Source: Forficula auricularia (lineage: Eukaryota; Arthropoda; Insecta; Dermaptera; Forficulidae). Taken from it: a stretch of 64,000 nucleotides of DNA. The stretch is from the NCBI GenBank assembly GCA_024734495.1, contig JALMQS010000089.1, forward strand, positions 2,057,445 to 2,121,444. The letters run 5' to 3'. This document shows, in pieces, positions 32,944 to 42,640 of this stretch; position 1 is the first letter of the stretch; each line of letters opens with the position of its first letter. Position numbers and translations under genes: made by a program. The notes beneath the pieces were generated by a model that did not search any database, was not told where the DNA came from, and saw nothing but the letters and a program-made list of their open reading frames with translations.

Positions 32944-32979
32944 TATATTTCGGGATATAAGCTCAACTTCAGAAGTTCA
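32944..32979 (-). ncRNA. Degenerate hammerhead motif, left unit of palindrome E
   Basis: On the minus strand: CTGAAGT, TGAGCTTATATCCC and GAAATATA. The core has one changed base and stem II mispairs. The adjoining stem I partner was separated by the transposon inserted at the TATATA. Confidence 0.45.
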
Positions 32980-32984
32980 CAAAG

Positions 32985-33027
32985 GACACCTGAAGATGGG
33001 CTTATACCCCGAACTATATATAGAGTC
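32985..33027 (+). ncRNA. Hammerhead motif, right unit of palindrome E (core mutated)
   Basis: CTGAAGA (32990-32996), T, GGGCTTATACCCC hairpin, then GAAC in place of GAAA, then TATATATA and GAGT. The mutated A makes activity unlikely. It is the close relative of the intact copy at 39467. Confidence 0.55.
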
Positions 33028-33189
33028 GTGCTAAACAAGCATCTGATCTTTTATTTATGTGAAACCTACCTAGTATTTTATATTTTAAAATTTTAAAAAA
33101 AGTTTCTAAAAAAAACTTTCAAAAATTTTCTTTACTTTATTTAATGTTTCAACAAGAACAAGAACCTACACCATTCTCCCTTAACAAAA

Positions 33190-34052
33190 AAATGTTTTTT
33201 TAAATATATTATTCTCTTTAAAATAATAATAAATTTGAATCAGTTCAATTTTGCCAACGTAATACAAGTCTATTAATTCCGCCGGCATAAAAATTGGGTC
33301 CTCGGGATTCGATGAAGTCGACGAAGACCGTTTTTTCCTGGTCCTGATCTACCGGTGAGAAAGTTATCGAAGTGCTTGAAAAGATGGTAGTCGGTTGGCG
33401 AGAGGTCTGGGGAGTATGGTGGGTGAGGCAGAACTTCGACGCGTTCGTTTAATTTTCGGACGGTGATTTGTGAAACGTGGGACGGGCGTTGTCGTGGAGC
33501 AGGATCGGACCTCTTCTGTTGACCAGTGCCGACTGCTGACGCAATTTTCGGTACATTTCGTCGATTTCCTCACAATAGGACTCTGCTGTGATGGTTTGGC
33601 CCAGTTGCAGAAAGTTATAGTGAATCACACCAGCCGCTGGCCACCATACAGTAACCATGGTCTTTTTTTGGTGAGTTTTCGCTTTTGGGAAATGCCTGGG
33701 TGGCTCATCGGTGTCCAACCACTATCCTGAACGTCTCCTGTTGTCGTAGAGGATCCACTTTTCATCACACGTGACGATCCGGTCCACAGAAGCATCGTTT
33801 TGGTTGCGCAAAAGCAAAAAAGAACAGGCCTCGAAACGTGACAATTTCTGTCGATCATCATATAGTCATATAATAACCTGAAAAGAGGCAAAAAAATTAA
33901 AATTTGGAAAAAAATGAACAGCATCAATGTATAGAGTATAAAATTCTCTATCGATCAGTATACACCACGACACAGTAGAATAAATATTTATTAAGATATG
34001 GAACTACAAAACCACATGACATTAAAACGGACAAAACTTTTGAAACAACCTA
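33190..34052 (-). mobile_element. mariner transposon, 3'-truncated
   Basis: The right terminus on the plus strand reads AACGGACAAAACTTTTGAAA then CAACCTAAT. A nearly identical terminus is at 42610-42640, so the family has more than one copy in the window. No matching left terminus was found, so the end downstream of the transposase is lost. Confidence 0.75.
33240..33840 (-). pseudogene. mariner transposase pseudogene
   Basis: Frame 1 gives CDEKWILYDNRRRSGQWLD and then DEPPRHFPKAKTHQKKTMVT, VWWPAAGVIHYNFLQLG, AESYCEEIDEMYRKLRQQ and ILLHDNARPTF (33718-33449), where the aspartates of CDEKW and HDNARP are the first two catalytic residues of the mariner DD34D triad. After a frameshift, HHTPQTS and the FKHFDNFL-like sequence correspond to the SPDLSPTDYH-FKHL region, whose third aspartate is not cleanly preserved. 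At least one stop and several frameshifts make it inactive. Confidence 0.85.
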
Positions 34053-34605
34053 ATATTTTAAAACCAACAAATAGGGAATACATATAATTATTTATATATT
34101 AAAATTAAAAATTGAAATTATTCTACACAAATTAAATAAATAAATAAATGTTAAAAAGTTACTATATTTAAATTTAATAGTAGTGTCTAACCCTAACTCA
34201 CTACTCCCCAAACATCTGAATAATTTGCGAAAATTCTGTAATTTAAAGTCTTTATTATTATGATTTATTTTTATAGATACTTTAATTTATCCTCGACTCA
34301 TTGATGAATTTTATATTTGTTTGCATGAGACGATTTCTTCTAAATCTGATGAAAATAAACATAATGAGGACGCAAATAGGAGCTTTCATACTAGTATACT
34401 CAAGGTATTCTTCATAGTAATGATGACTTGCTGAGCTATTCTTCCTCTAATTAAATGTAGGTAGTCGTTAGGAAACGTCCATCGAATATATATTATATAA
34501 TTCTTTTGAAAAATGAACCCATATCGAGGTAATTTATTTGAAATTCAATTTTATATAATAATTAGGAATGTTTTTTCTTTCTTTTCAATTAGTCTAAGTG
34601 GATCT

Positions 34606-35362
34606 TTTTACTTTACCATACAGGGTATGGTCAAGTATTGTAATCGTGCATGAAAAAAATGTTTTTTTCCTTCTTTTTTTCGAAATATCTCAAAAACGGC
34701 TGAAACCATTTTGATTACAAAAATTGAGCGAAACCATGGCATTTCGGTCTACAAAAAAGCTCTAATAAGTGAACATCGAAAAAATTATATTTTTCGAGAT
34801 AATAATTTTTTTGTCAAAATGTCTGTTAGTCTGATAGTTAGTCTGTGCGTTACCAAATTTTTGTGGACGAGCTAGCTCAAAAACTAGTGTGAATATCGAA
34901 ACCAAATTTCACACGTAGTTTTGGTCCATTGATTAAGAGCTGATTAGATTTTGGTGCATATCGACCCAAAATTAAGGGGAGTGGAGGGGGGTTAAAAATT
35001 AAAAATCTAGGCCGTTTGAGCAAACTCAACCAAATTTTGTTACATAATCAGTGGGACCCCAGAAGTCTAAAAATACAAAAACTAACCACCTAAAATGTTG
35101 GTGGGGGGGGGGGGGTCAGTACATAAAAATCAAATCAAAATTCGTGTGGGGGGGGGGTCAAAAAATGAAAATATAGGCCCTTGTACCAAACTCAACCAAA
35201 TTTTGTACATAATCAGTGGGCACACAGTACTCCAAAATGCAAAACTACCCCCCCCTACATGATTATAACAATTTTATTAAATAATAAAATATAAGGACAG
35301 GCCAGGTTGTATGGTAAACAAGTGGATGGCCCCATCAGAACACGTCAGCTTATTTTTCTTTT
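34606..35362 (-). repeat. AAGCTGACGTGTTC repeat family, copy 4
   Basis: A full copy on the minus strand: AAGCTGACGTGTTCTGATG at the right (about 35350) and CATGCACGATTACAATACTT, then GACCATACCCTGTATGG, at the left. Two TAGACTTCTGGGGTCC modules and poly-G runs near 35102 and 35149 lie between. This is the most complete copy. Confidence 0.8.
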
Positions 35363-35590
35363 ATCCTAATGTAGGTATGTGTATTATGATAGAATTATTT
35401 TTAAAGACTTTTTTTTGAAAATAGATAACACTGCTTGATTGAACATGATTGGTAATTAATCAACTTGAGATATGTATGTAATTAAACAATATCTTTTTAA
35501 TTTATTTCAATTATAACTTGAAATGAAAATAAAAATATTGCTGGCTAGTCTAATTTTACTAGGTTAGAGAAGGACTGGAAGATTTAGAAC

Positions 35591-35815
35591 AGGATTGAAT
35601 GGAAGGCATCAGTCCAGGAATAAATAAAAAGATTATTTCCAATAAAAGAGTATTTAATGGCAGGTTTTCTTTTTACAGTTTTTTGAAACTATGAAACTTT
35701 TTTGACGATCTGGATCATTCTTTCATTGACCCTTTTGAAGCAAACCTTCCAATAAATACTCTTTTATTGGAAATAATTTTTTGATTTATTTCTAGACTGT
35801 CCTTCATTCAATCCT
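35591..35815. repeat. Palindrome P
   Basis: AGGATTGAATGGAAGGCATC, followed by TTATTTCCAATAAAAGAGTA, is mirrored at 35748-35815. The arms resemble those of B1/B2 (CTCTTTTATTGG against CTCTTTTATTGTC), but the loop of about 80 bases has no hammerhead core. Confidence 0.6.
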
Positions 35816-36081
35816 CAGTTTTAAATCTAATTAACAAAATCAATATTTTCTCATATGAACATATCTAAAAATCAAAAATATGTTTTGTTAAATTTAAATT
35901 TTTGTCCATAAACACCTTAAAAAAAAAAAAAAAAAAAAAAAATGAAAGAAAAAACACCTACTTTTAAGTTGCAGTAAAAAGATTTAAAGTATTTTTTTGT
36001 TAATTGGCCACCAAAATTGTAATAATAGTGTGAGTATATTCTTTATAGTGAAATATATCGAATAGAATTTATTTAAATCAC

Positions 36082-36835
36082 TTAAGGTAGTTGTATCGCG
36101 ACAGTAGTAGCAAAAAGTTAATGCTATAGTATGTATATAGTACAGACAGTTAGGATTCATAATTCATAAGCCCAAAACTTTTTGCTGTTTATGTAACACT
36201 ACTAGCCAATCCCGTACAACTAACTGCTCGTTTGAAAAATCTGGCAACATTGTCCGAGCTTGTATATATTTTATCATAGAAATGTCAGATAAAGTAGGTA
36301 CATTATAAAAGGAGATTTATAAAACAAAAAGGTCTTATTGAAAGCTTTTGCGGCAATGGCCGAAGCGAAAAAAAGGTCAAAAAAGTGTACTAAATTTAAT
36401 CCAATTTAGTACACTTTTTAGATTAAATAAATGCGTTGTTGCCAGCTTGTTTTTAGTGTAATCTCTTCCTACTTGGATGAGATAATTTTTTCATTATTTA
36501 TTAATTATTATCTCAGAAACTGTGTTGTGATTATGAACTAAAATGTTCTTAAAAAATTTATTAATTATTGTTTAATGTTGGTTTAGCTATTTATAACAAT
36601 CGTAAGAAGAGTTTCTTAATTATAATTAAATATGTATGTAAACTTTCCGATATCCCGTATAGTGCAATGTATAAGAGTCTGAAAATCTATCTTTGGAATT
36701 TAATATCTCCTGAAGTATATTGTTCATAAATTTCGTTTTGCCACCAATCGATGCAGAAGTATTTAAATAATAAATAATCTCTCTAAATTTCAAAAAAATT
36801 CTAAGAAAACGCATATGGTGAAACAACTACCTTAA
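36082..36835. mobile_element. TTAA-flanked TIR element GGTAGTTGT, copy 1
   Basis: TTAA followed by GGTAGTTGTATCGCGACAG at the left and ...GGTGAAACAACTACC then TTAA at the right. A second copy of about 717 bases is at 48783-49499 with the same ends. TTAA at both borders suggests a piggyBac-type target, though TA cannot be excluded. This copy carries an extra perfect hairpin (AAGTGTACTAAATT and complement, 36385-36418). Confidence 0.7.
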
Positions 36836-37079
36836 AAGTTTTTTATTGTCCATTGTACGTTTGTGATGAATGTTTTTTACTGTCTTCAAATCAATAAATA
36901 GTTTTCTACAATCCTTCCGGATCTCCCTTCAGATATCTCCCGTCTTTTTCATATCGAGAACCCCCATATCAACTCTTTCTTAATATAAATATTCGGTGAA
37001 AGTTTTTAATAAAATCTGGCAGTGTTAAATCCCCTGAGAATGAGGATACAGCAAAAGAGACTGATCAGCCAGATTTATA

Positions 37080-37400
37080 CTAGAATTGGGAAAGAAGGGT
37101 CATTTCCAGTGTAATTGGGCGGCTTGTTTATTGTCGACTGATTAGAGACCGCGACCACATCCTGCCTCTCGCAAAAAACACCTCTCAGGCGGTCTGATCT
37201 GTTGGTTTATTAATCAGCCGTCATTCGTTAATGAGGCGGAGGAGGCTCCAGCCTCCAGCCTCCAGGCCACTCCTTCTTCAGCAAGGACGCCGCAATGCCG
37301 TGGGACTCACTATTGCTCCACATCTGCCCCTTTTCTTATTACATGTCCAATCAGCCGGAAGATATCAAAATAAGGAAAGAGACGCATAGAGACCACACAC
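37080..37400. promoter_or_regulatory. GC-richer single-copy island, possible cis-regulatory element
   Basis: About 300 bases stand out in composition: CGCGACCACATCCTGCCTCT, TTAATCAGCCGTCATTCGTT, AATGAGGCGGAGGAGG and a CTCCAGC triple repeat. No frame is convincingly coding, no splice pair was found and no second copy occurs in the window. TAAT/ATTA cores suggest homeodomain-type sites. It lies between the two secreted-protein genes. Function is inferred from composition only. Confidence 0.3.
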
Positions 37401-37800
37401 CAATCCACTCATTCAGAAAAGAAATACAAAAAACTGTTAAAGGTCAATTTCGAATTTACTTTGAAATAGAGTGATAATGATGAAAGAAGAGGTTCTCAAC
37501 CTGCGTGGAATACCCCCCCAATGATGAATTTTAGTATTTCAAACGGGGAATTAATCTGGCTACTTAATTTCAAAAGTTTTAAAGAACGTAGGGAGACCGG
37601 GGTTGGTTGTCACAAGTCTCAGTTCTCGATCGCTGCTGCTTCTTAGCGGTCTAAACTCAAACCACAGTACGATCACAATATTCCGAGTAGACTATAACGA
37701 ACTTTCTAGTTTCTGGCAACAGTTTTTGATTTTATTGGTGTTTTTGTGTTTTTGCAGCTGTAAAAAACAGCCTCAGATTTCTCATTAGGTAAATATTACC

Positions 37801-38022
37801 TTCTTCTTCTTCAATTGACATACTCGATTCCGAGCGTCGGCGATTACTGTGGAGAGTATCCTCTCCACTGTAATTTTTTCTGTGGTTTCCCATTGCCTTC
37901 CCCTGAAGGAATCAGATTATAGCCGGTCAAATATTTGCATCGAGCCAGGCTTGAACCTGCGTTAGCTTGATTAGAAGGCATGCTTCTTATCGTTATCTCC
38001 ATCCTTTCCTAGCTCAGGGGCC

Positions 38023-38062
<40 letters not shown>

Positions 38063-38079
38063 ACCGCCGAAGCGAGTAC
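37801..38079 (-). mobile_element. U6 snRNA-SINE chimeric retrogene
   Basis: On the minus strand the 5' part (38079-38005) is U6 snRNA: GTACTCGCTTCGGC, then ACATATACTAAAATTGGAAC and GATACAGAGAAGATTAGCAT with GGCCCCTG. After a poorly matching junction it continues as the family 1 SINE from ATGCCTTCTAATCAAG to TCGAGTATGTCAATTGAAGA and a (GAA) tail. The first part of the SINE's tRNA head is replaced by U6. This fits template switching during reverse transcription. Confidence 0.8.
38005..38079 (-). pseudogene. U6: U6 snRNA 5' fragment
   Basis: About 60 bases match the conserved U6 5' stem-loop and the ACAGAG region that base-pairs with the 5' splice site. The sequence diverges after GGCCCCTG, at about the start of the internal stem-loop, so this is a retro-fragment and not a functional snRNA gene. 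No upstream snRNA promoter element was recognised. Confidence 0.85.
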
Positions 38080-38385
38080 CAAATCTCCAAATGAAAATAT
38101 CGTCACCCTAATGTGCAAAGGTCGTAACTCCACTTTTTATAAATTCCCGGATTTTTTTTTATTCAAACAGCTTATGATCCATTACACAATTAGGTACAGA
38201 AAAAGTTGTAACTCCAAAAAATTTATTTCTAGTCTAAAAACTTAAAATAGAAAGGCTCTTTGCTTTGGGAAAGTTGCTAACAGAACCAGCTTGATAGCTC
38301 TCCTGTAAAACATCCTATTTTGGTTAATAGAGTAAAGGGTGTGTAGTTTCACAGTGAATGAAATAAAACTCAAAGAGGTTTATAC

Positions 38386-38428
38386 AAACTCAATATATTT
38401 CGGATTATTAGTCCATCATCAGGAGTTT
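38386..38428 (-). ncRNA. Hammerhead ribozyme motif, left arm of palindrome F
   Basis: On the minus strand: AAACTC, CTGATGA, extra T, GGACTAATAATCC hairpin, GAAA, TATA, cleavage triplet AUU, GAGTTT. Stem I AAACTC/GAGTTT is 6 perfect pairs. ATATAT is the self-complementary stem III. All core bases are present. Confidence 0.7.
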
Positions 38429-38457
38429 ACAAGTCAATACTGTCAGTATTGACTTGT

Positions 38458-38500
38458 AAACTCCTGATGATGGACTAATAATCCGAAATATATTGGTTGT
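38458..38500 (+). ncRNA. Hammerhead ribozyme motif, right arm of palindrome F
   Basis: Same core and stem II as the left arm (CTGATGA at 38464-38470, GAAA at 38485-38488), but the 3' strand of stem I reads GGTTGT, so stem I is weakened. Confidence 0.6.
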
Positions 38501-39345
38501 ATAAACCTCTTTGAGTTTTATTTCATTCACTGTGAAACTACACACCCTTTACTCTATTAACTAACATCATGTTTCACCTAAAACCTACACCACTTTCCAT
38601 AAGTAAAATCCTATTTTGGAGTTAAGACCTTTGCGCAATAGGGCGACGATAAGATACCCTGTATTTTCAATATTAAAAGCATATTATTTGAAATAAACTT
38701 TTTGAATTAGAAAATTCTGGAAAGTTTAGCATTCTTACAAAATTGCAGAATGGATTCATTGGAAGAAAAAGGTTGAGTATCTCTGTGCTACACTAAGAGC
38801 TGCAACTCCTGTATTGCATCTTGTATCGTCGAGAAAAATAAAAATGTTGGTACTTGGAAAGGAAGGTCCGATCTCTGATCTGATGAATGACTTCGATGTG
38901 TTATTAATTTGTTCGAGGAAAGATGATACGTTTGAAAATTATCTAAGTACATTTTAGGCTTTAGTAGGAATTATTTATCCCAATTAAAAAAACTGCTGAA
39001 AAATAAGCCTTTCATTTAATACCTATAGGGATTATTTAGTTTCCAGAACAAATTCCATTGTAGTATCAATAAAGGTAAAAGGCTAAGATGGAGTAGAAAA
39101 TCAAGTGAATTAGTTAAAGTCGGAATTACTAATGTTAATTAAGACAGAATTAGCAGGATATTGGACAATAAATAAAAAACAGAGTTTTTATTAAATGGGC
39201 CTGACGTTTTGTCGATTTATTTCGACTTCCTCATTGGATAGAATGATAAAATAGGAAATCAGAAAAAATTTATAAATACATTGATTACAAATAAATTGAA
39301 ATAAAAAAAGTTATTCCTGTTTTAATTAATACTTATTATGTTTTG

Positions 39346-39600
39346 TTAAGGGAAATGGTGTAGGTTCTTGGTAAAACATATTAAATAAAGAAATTTTTTT
39401 AGATCTTTTTAAAATTTAAAATACTAGGTAGGTTTCACATGAATAAAAGATCAGTATCCTTTGTGAACTCCTGAAGATGGGCTTATATCCCGAAATATAT
39501 ATAGAGTCGTGCTAAACAAGCATCTGATCTTTTATTTAAATGAAACCTACCTAGTATTTTATATTTTAAATTTTAAAAAGTTTCTAAAAAAAATTTCAAA
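39346..39600. repeat. Hammerhead palindrome H with conserved upstream box
   Basis: The box GTTAAGGGAAATGGTGTAGG followed by TTCTTGGTAAAACAT is at 39346-39380. ACTAGGTAGGTTTCACAT and AAAAGATCAG (39423-39453) are mirrored after the ribozyme (about 39512-39556), so a single hammerhead sits at the centre of inverted arms. Arms match palindrome E. Confidence 0.75.
39467..39507 (+). ncRNA. Hammerhead ribozyme motif, palindrome H
   Basis: ACTC (39467-39470), CTGAAGA (39471-39477), T, GGGCTTATATCCC hairpin, GAAA (39492-39495), TATATA with cleavage triplet AUA, GAGT (39504-39507). Stem I ACTC/GAGT is perfect. Spacing is identical to palindrome A, with the C-G pair of stem III replaced by U-A. Confidence 0.7.
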
Positions 39601-40125
39601 AATTTTCTTTACAATACTTATTATTGATGCGAGTGATATACCGTTGTATGATGTGTTTTATTCTGATTGCGCCAGAGGGGTGGTGGGGGTTTGAGCTGAC
39701 TCAGTGTACTTCACATAATGTTGGGAGCCTAGCATATCCCACCACCTGGAATAAACATTCACATAATTCGAGTAGGAAATGAAGACATTGTATGAACACA
39801 TCTCCAACATGTTTCTAAGAAGTTCTTACGAATGGAAAACCCACTAATAATACTAATAATAAGAGTTTCTTCCTCCTCATGAACTAAACTCTTTTTGCTT
39901 ATTGTTTCTAATTTTATTGTATTGTTTCAAAATTATTAAAGGTTTTTTTTTTTTCTCCCTAGAACTGAAAAAGTCAACTTCCCAATAATTTTTAAAGAGT
40001 TAGGTGTGTGTTCAAGGTGAAACATTTTAATAATAAAAAGTAAGTAAAATTTCAAGGTAGGTTTCAAAAAAATAAAACAAATATATAGTATGTTTTGAGT
40101 ATTTATCTCTAGATATACATATATA

Positions 40126-40771
40126 CAGTGAAACCACGAGATTCGAGCACCTCTATATACGAGAAATTCGAGATACGAGGAAAGTATGAGCCAAAAATTC
40201 GTCTCTAAATACGAGCAAGGCGAGAGATAAGGCCCTCTCTTCTAGTAATATTAAAGAAGTGTTGGCAAAGTGGGAAGTGAAAACTTTCTTTAAAGAAAAT
40301 CACCCTAATAAAGCAGTGTGTGGGCGCACCATGGACTTGTGACAATGTAGTGTCGCATTTTAGAGGCATCTTAAAACGGAGACAGAACCAAGTGTTATTA
40401 GATAAGTTTTTGTTGAAGCAACCAAGTGATTCTGACCCAGAACCTGGTTCCAGTGGGTTAAAATTCCCAAGAGAGAGCCTTCCTGAATCAGAGGGGACTC
40501 TCAGAGAAGGATCCTTCCCCACAGTAACCAGTTTCGACTTCCCACATCCCTATCGACAGTCAGGACTCTTCATAAAGATAAACTACTGTTATATTATTTC
40601 TAGTGATATTTATTTGGAAAATTGATTTTTATGTTGATATTTTCGGGGGTGCGGAACGGATTAACTGGATTTTCATTATTTTCACTGGGGAAGTTTGTTT
40701 CTAGATACGAGAAATTCGCTATACGAGCTCAATGCTGGAACGAATTAAACTCGTATCTCGAGGTTCCACTG
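40126..40771 (+). mobile_element. Tigger/pogo-type DNA transposon, internally deleted
   Basis: The ends CAGTGAAACCACGAGATTCG and its counterpart ...CGAGGTTCCACTG are inverted repeats of about 25 bases, with TA at 40124-40125 and 40772-40773. Second-order repeats of TACGAGAAATTCGAGATACG type lie inside both ends. At 646 bp most of the transposase is deleted. Confidence 0.88.
40247..40570 (+). pseudogene. Tigger/pogo transposase C-terminal fragment
   Basis: EVLAKWEVKTFFKENHPNKA and then, after a one-frame shift near 40340, DNVVSHFRGILKRRQNQVLL and DKFLLK. This is the C-terminus of CENP-B-type (DDE_1) transposases, and QVLLDKFL has the form of the PCNA-binding box known at that position in pogo-like proteins. 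The acidic/serine tail continues to 40570. The catalytic domain is missing, so it is inactive. Confidence 0.75.
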
Positions 40772-40803
40772 TATTTCGGGTTTTGAGCCCATCATCAGGA
40801 GTT
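40772..40803 (-). ncRNA. Hammerhead motif, left arm of palindrome I, cut by Tigger
   Basis: On the minus strand: ACTC, CTGATGA, T, GGGCTCAAAACCC hairpin, GAAATA, and then the Tigger end. The TA target used by Tigger is the start of the palindromic TATA of stem III, so the insertion disrupted the ribozyme. Confidence 0.6.
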
Positions 40804-40818
40804 AACACAGAAAAAAAA

Positions 40819-40862
40819 ACTTCTGATGATGGGCTGAAAACTCGAAATATATATATCGAGAT
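40819..40862 (+). ncRNA. Hammerhead motif, right arm of palindrome I
   Basis: CTGATGA (40823-40829), T, GGGCTGAAAACTC, GAAA (40844-40847), TATATATA and TCGAGA. Stem II has lost two of its pairs relative to the left arm. Probably weak or inactive. Confidence 0.5.
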
Positions 40863-41072
40863 AAAAACTCAAAACATATGTATATTTGTCTTATTTTTGT
40901 GAAATCTACCTTGAAATTTTACTTACTTTTTATTATCAACTTCCCAATTCTTAAAATAAGTTGTGTACCTATTGATAATGGCCACGAGCGCCAGCAGAAA
41001 AATTTTCAGGAGGGGTTTCAACTTTGATAAATTCTTATTTAAAAAAAAATATATTTTGTCTAGAATCCCTAT

Positions 41073-41908
41073 CAGTAGCGTGCGGTTCATGGATGCTGTG
41101 GATGCGGCACATCCTTAAAATTTCCAACATTTAGAGAATTTTCATAAATATATAAAATATAAGGTCGACTTCAAAATTTCAGGAGGATCTTTAAATTTTC
41201 AAATTATTATCCGTTATTTCAAATATTTATATAAAAAAACATTTTTTGTTTTGAAAAGTATATATATTGGTTCTCGAAATAAAATAAAATAGTTGCATAG
41301 TTTCAAGGGGCAATTAAAATGAATAATTTTTCAGAAAAGGGCACGGTTAGAAGGTTTAAATTCACTGCCTGGAATATTTTCCAGTTCAAGCATGTCAAAG
41401 ACAAGTCCTGACGTGTTTTAATCGAATATAAATTGTTCTCGCTGAGGACTATTAAAATATTAATAATACAAAAAAGGAATAAATAAAGATGATTCGAGAA
41501 TTTCTGGAGTAATCCATTTCTAAGAACTCTCAATATATAAGATCGGAAATAACTAAGAGTGCTATAGACAAGTCATAGCTTGCTTATAGCAGTAGAATTA
41601 GGAGAAATTAAAGATTTTCTTATAAGACAGGCTGATTCATTGTGGAAGATGGTCGATTTCTATCTCATGGACTGTGGAGTTTAAGTCACAAGATTTAATT
41701 TTCTGACTCCTACCCCGTCTCACATAAAACAGTATTCTTTTAGGGGCGAAGGTCCCAAAATATATTTTTTAAATCTAATGTGAAATTTGAAAAATAACGA
41801 AAATGATGACATATTCGATGAAAAGCGATGATTAAATTAAAATTTCAAAAAAGGAAGGGTATTTTTTGGACAGCATCCTCTGGTTGAAAAGTCACCAACC
41901 GACACTTG
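41073..41908. mobile_element. hAT-like element with CAGTAGCG end and probable 8 bp duplication
   Basis: The left end is CAGTAGCGTGCGGTTCATGG and the right end ...AAAAGTCACCAACCGACACT. A related end (...CACCAACCGCCACTG) is at 52310-52328. The flank ATCCCTAT (41065-41072) and GTCCCTAT (42087-42094, after the nested MITE) match at 7 of 8 bases. The inner part from 41570 is repeated at 51950-52320. No transposase was recognised. Confidence 0.6.
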
Positions 41909-41913
41909 TCCCC

Positions 41914-42082
41914 GAGGGGTAAACCGCGATTGGAATTAGGTGTACACCATCTTTGGAATTATTTGGAATTATAATACTTTGGAATTCATTAGATAATGCC
42001 CCTTCATCTATTGTCTTCTACTTGGAAATGAAAGTGAAAGTGGAAGTAGGTGTACACAATTTTAGGTCGCGGTTCACCCCTT
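41914..42082. mobile_element. GAGGGGTGAACC MITE at the end of a hAT-like element
   Basis: Ends GAGGGGTAAACCGCGATTGG and GTCGCGGTTCACCCCTT with complete core. Flanks ACTTGTCCCC and GCTGGTCCCT match at 7 of 10 bases. It inserted across the right border of the hAT-like element. Confidence 0.85.
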
Positions 42083-42609
42083 GCTGGTCCCTATGTATCT
42101 TCTTTTAATTAAATGCATATATCATGTAAGTACACCAATCATCCTAAATTGATTATATTTTCGGAAAATGCCTCTTTGTTTGCCAAGTGGGTGTTGTAAA
42201 TCAATGATTGAATTTCGTTCTACCTCAAGAATCAATCAGAGAATCAAAATGACATTTCATATTTAATTTGTAGTATATATATTATATTGAGATTAGGAGC
42301 TGATTAGCTTTTAGTTGAATTCCGGTCACGCAAGCTGGAGGTATACTTTCTCATGATATTTTTCTAAGATAATTATCAATCTTAAAATAACATTTCTACA
42401 TTGGTTACTATATAAAGATTTGTTTTTTGTATGTCGCATGTTGTCAATTAAATTTTTTTATCAAATTAGTTTCAGCCCTATTAAAAAAAAGAAAAAAAAA
42501 CTAGAAAAATAGGACGACTTTCAAAATTATAATCAGAACCTCATAGACTAGACTTTATTTTATTTCGATTAAATTGAATAAGTATTCACTGAGATATTAC
42601 AGTTTAATT

Positions 42610-42640
42610 AGACTTATAAAAACGGACAAAACTTTTGAAA
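42610..42640. repeat. Solo mariner terminal sequence
   Basis: AACGGACAAAACTTTTGAAA followed by AAAACCTAAT repeats the mariner terminus at 34025-34052 with few changes. No transposase is adjacent, so this is a remnant. Confidence 0.6.

Larger units (their letters stand above)
31640..33190. repeat. Hammerhead palindrome E, split by a TIR transposon
   Basis: ACTAGGTAGGTTTCACATAA, followed by AAAAGATCAGATGCTTG (31709-31745), is mirrored at 33030-33075. The two arms were separated when the CCGGGTGAG element (31766-32942) inserted. The minus-strand box GTTGAAACATTAAAT-like and CCTACACCATTCTCCCTTAA (33167-33186) closes the right side, as at other hammerhead loci. Confidence 0.75.
38346..38568. repeat. 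Hammerhead palindrome F
   Basis: AGTTTCACAGTGAATGAAAT through AATCCGAAATATATT is mirrored across the centre GTCAATACTGTCAGTATTGAC (about 38432-38452). The box CCTACACCACTTTCCATAAG (minus orientation) follows at 38586-38605. Two hammerheads, one per arm. Confidence 0.85.
40010..40935. repeat. Hammerhead palindrome I, split by a Tigger element
   Basis: AAGTAAGTAAAATTTCAAGG (40039) is mirrored at 40906-40925, and GTTTTGAGTATTTATCTC near 40092 at 40858-40875. The box AGGTGTGTGTTCAAGGTGAA is at 40002-40021. The Tigger/pogo element at 40126-40771 lies between the two halves. Confidence 0.8.

Noticed and set aside
37603..37788. 61-codon ORF after GGGGTTGGTTGTCACAAG as a gene
   Set aside because: The sequence looks like a degraded transposon end; no second end or splice site could be found to support any call.
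40320..40625. ORF of 101 codons as a host gene
   Set aside because: It is the C-terminus of a Tigger/pogo transposase, enclosed by that element's inverted repeats, with a frameshift upstream.
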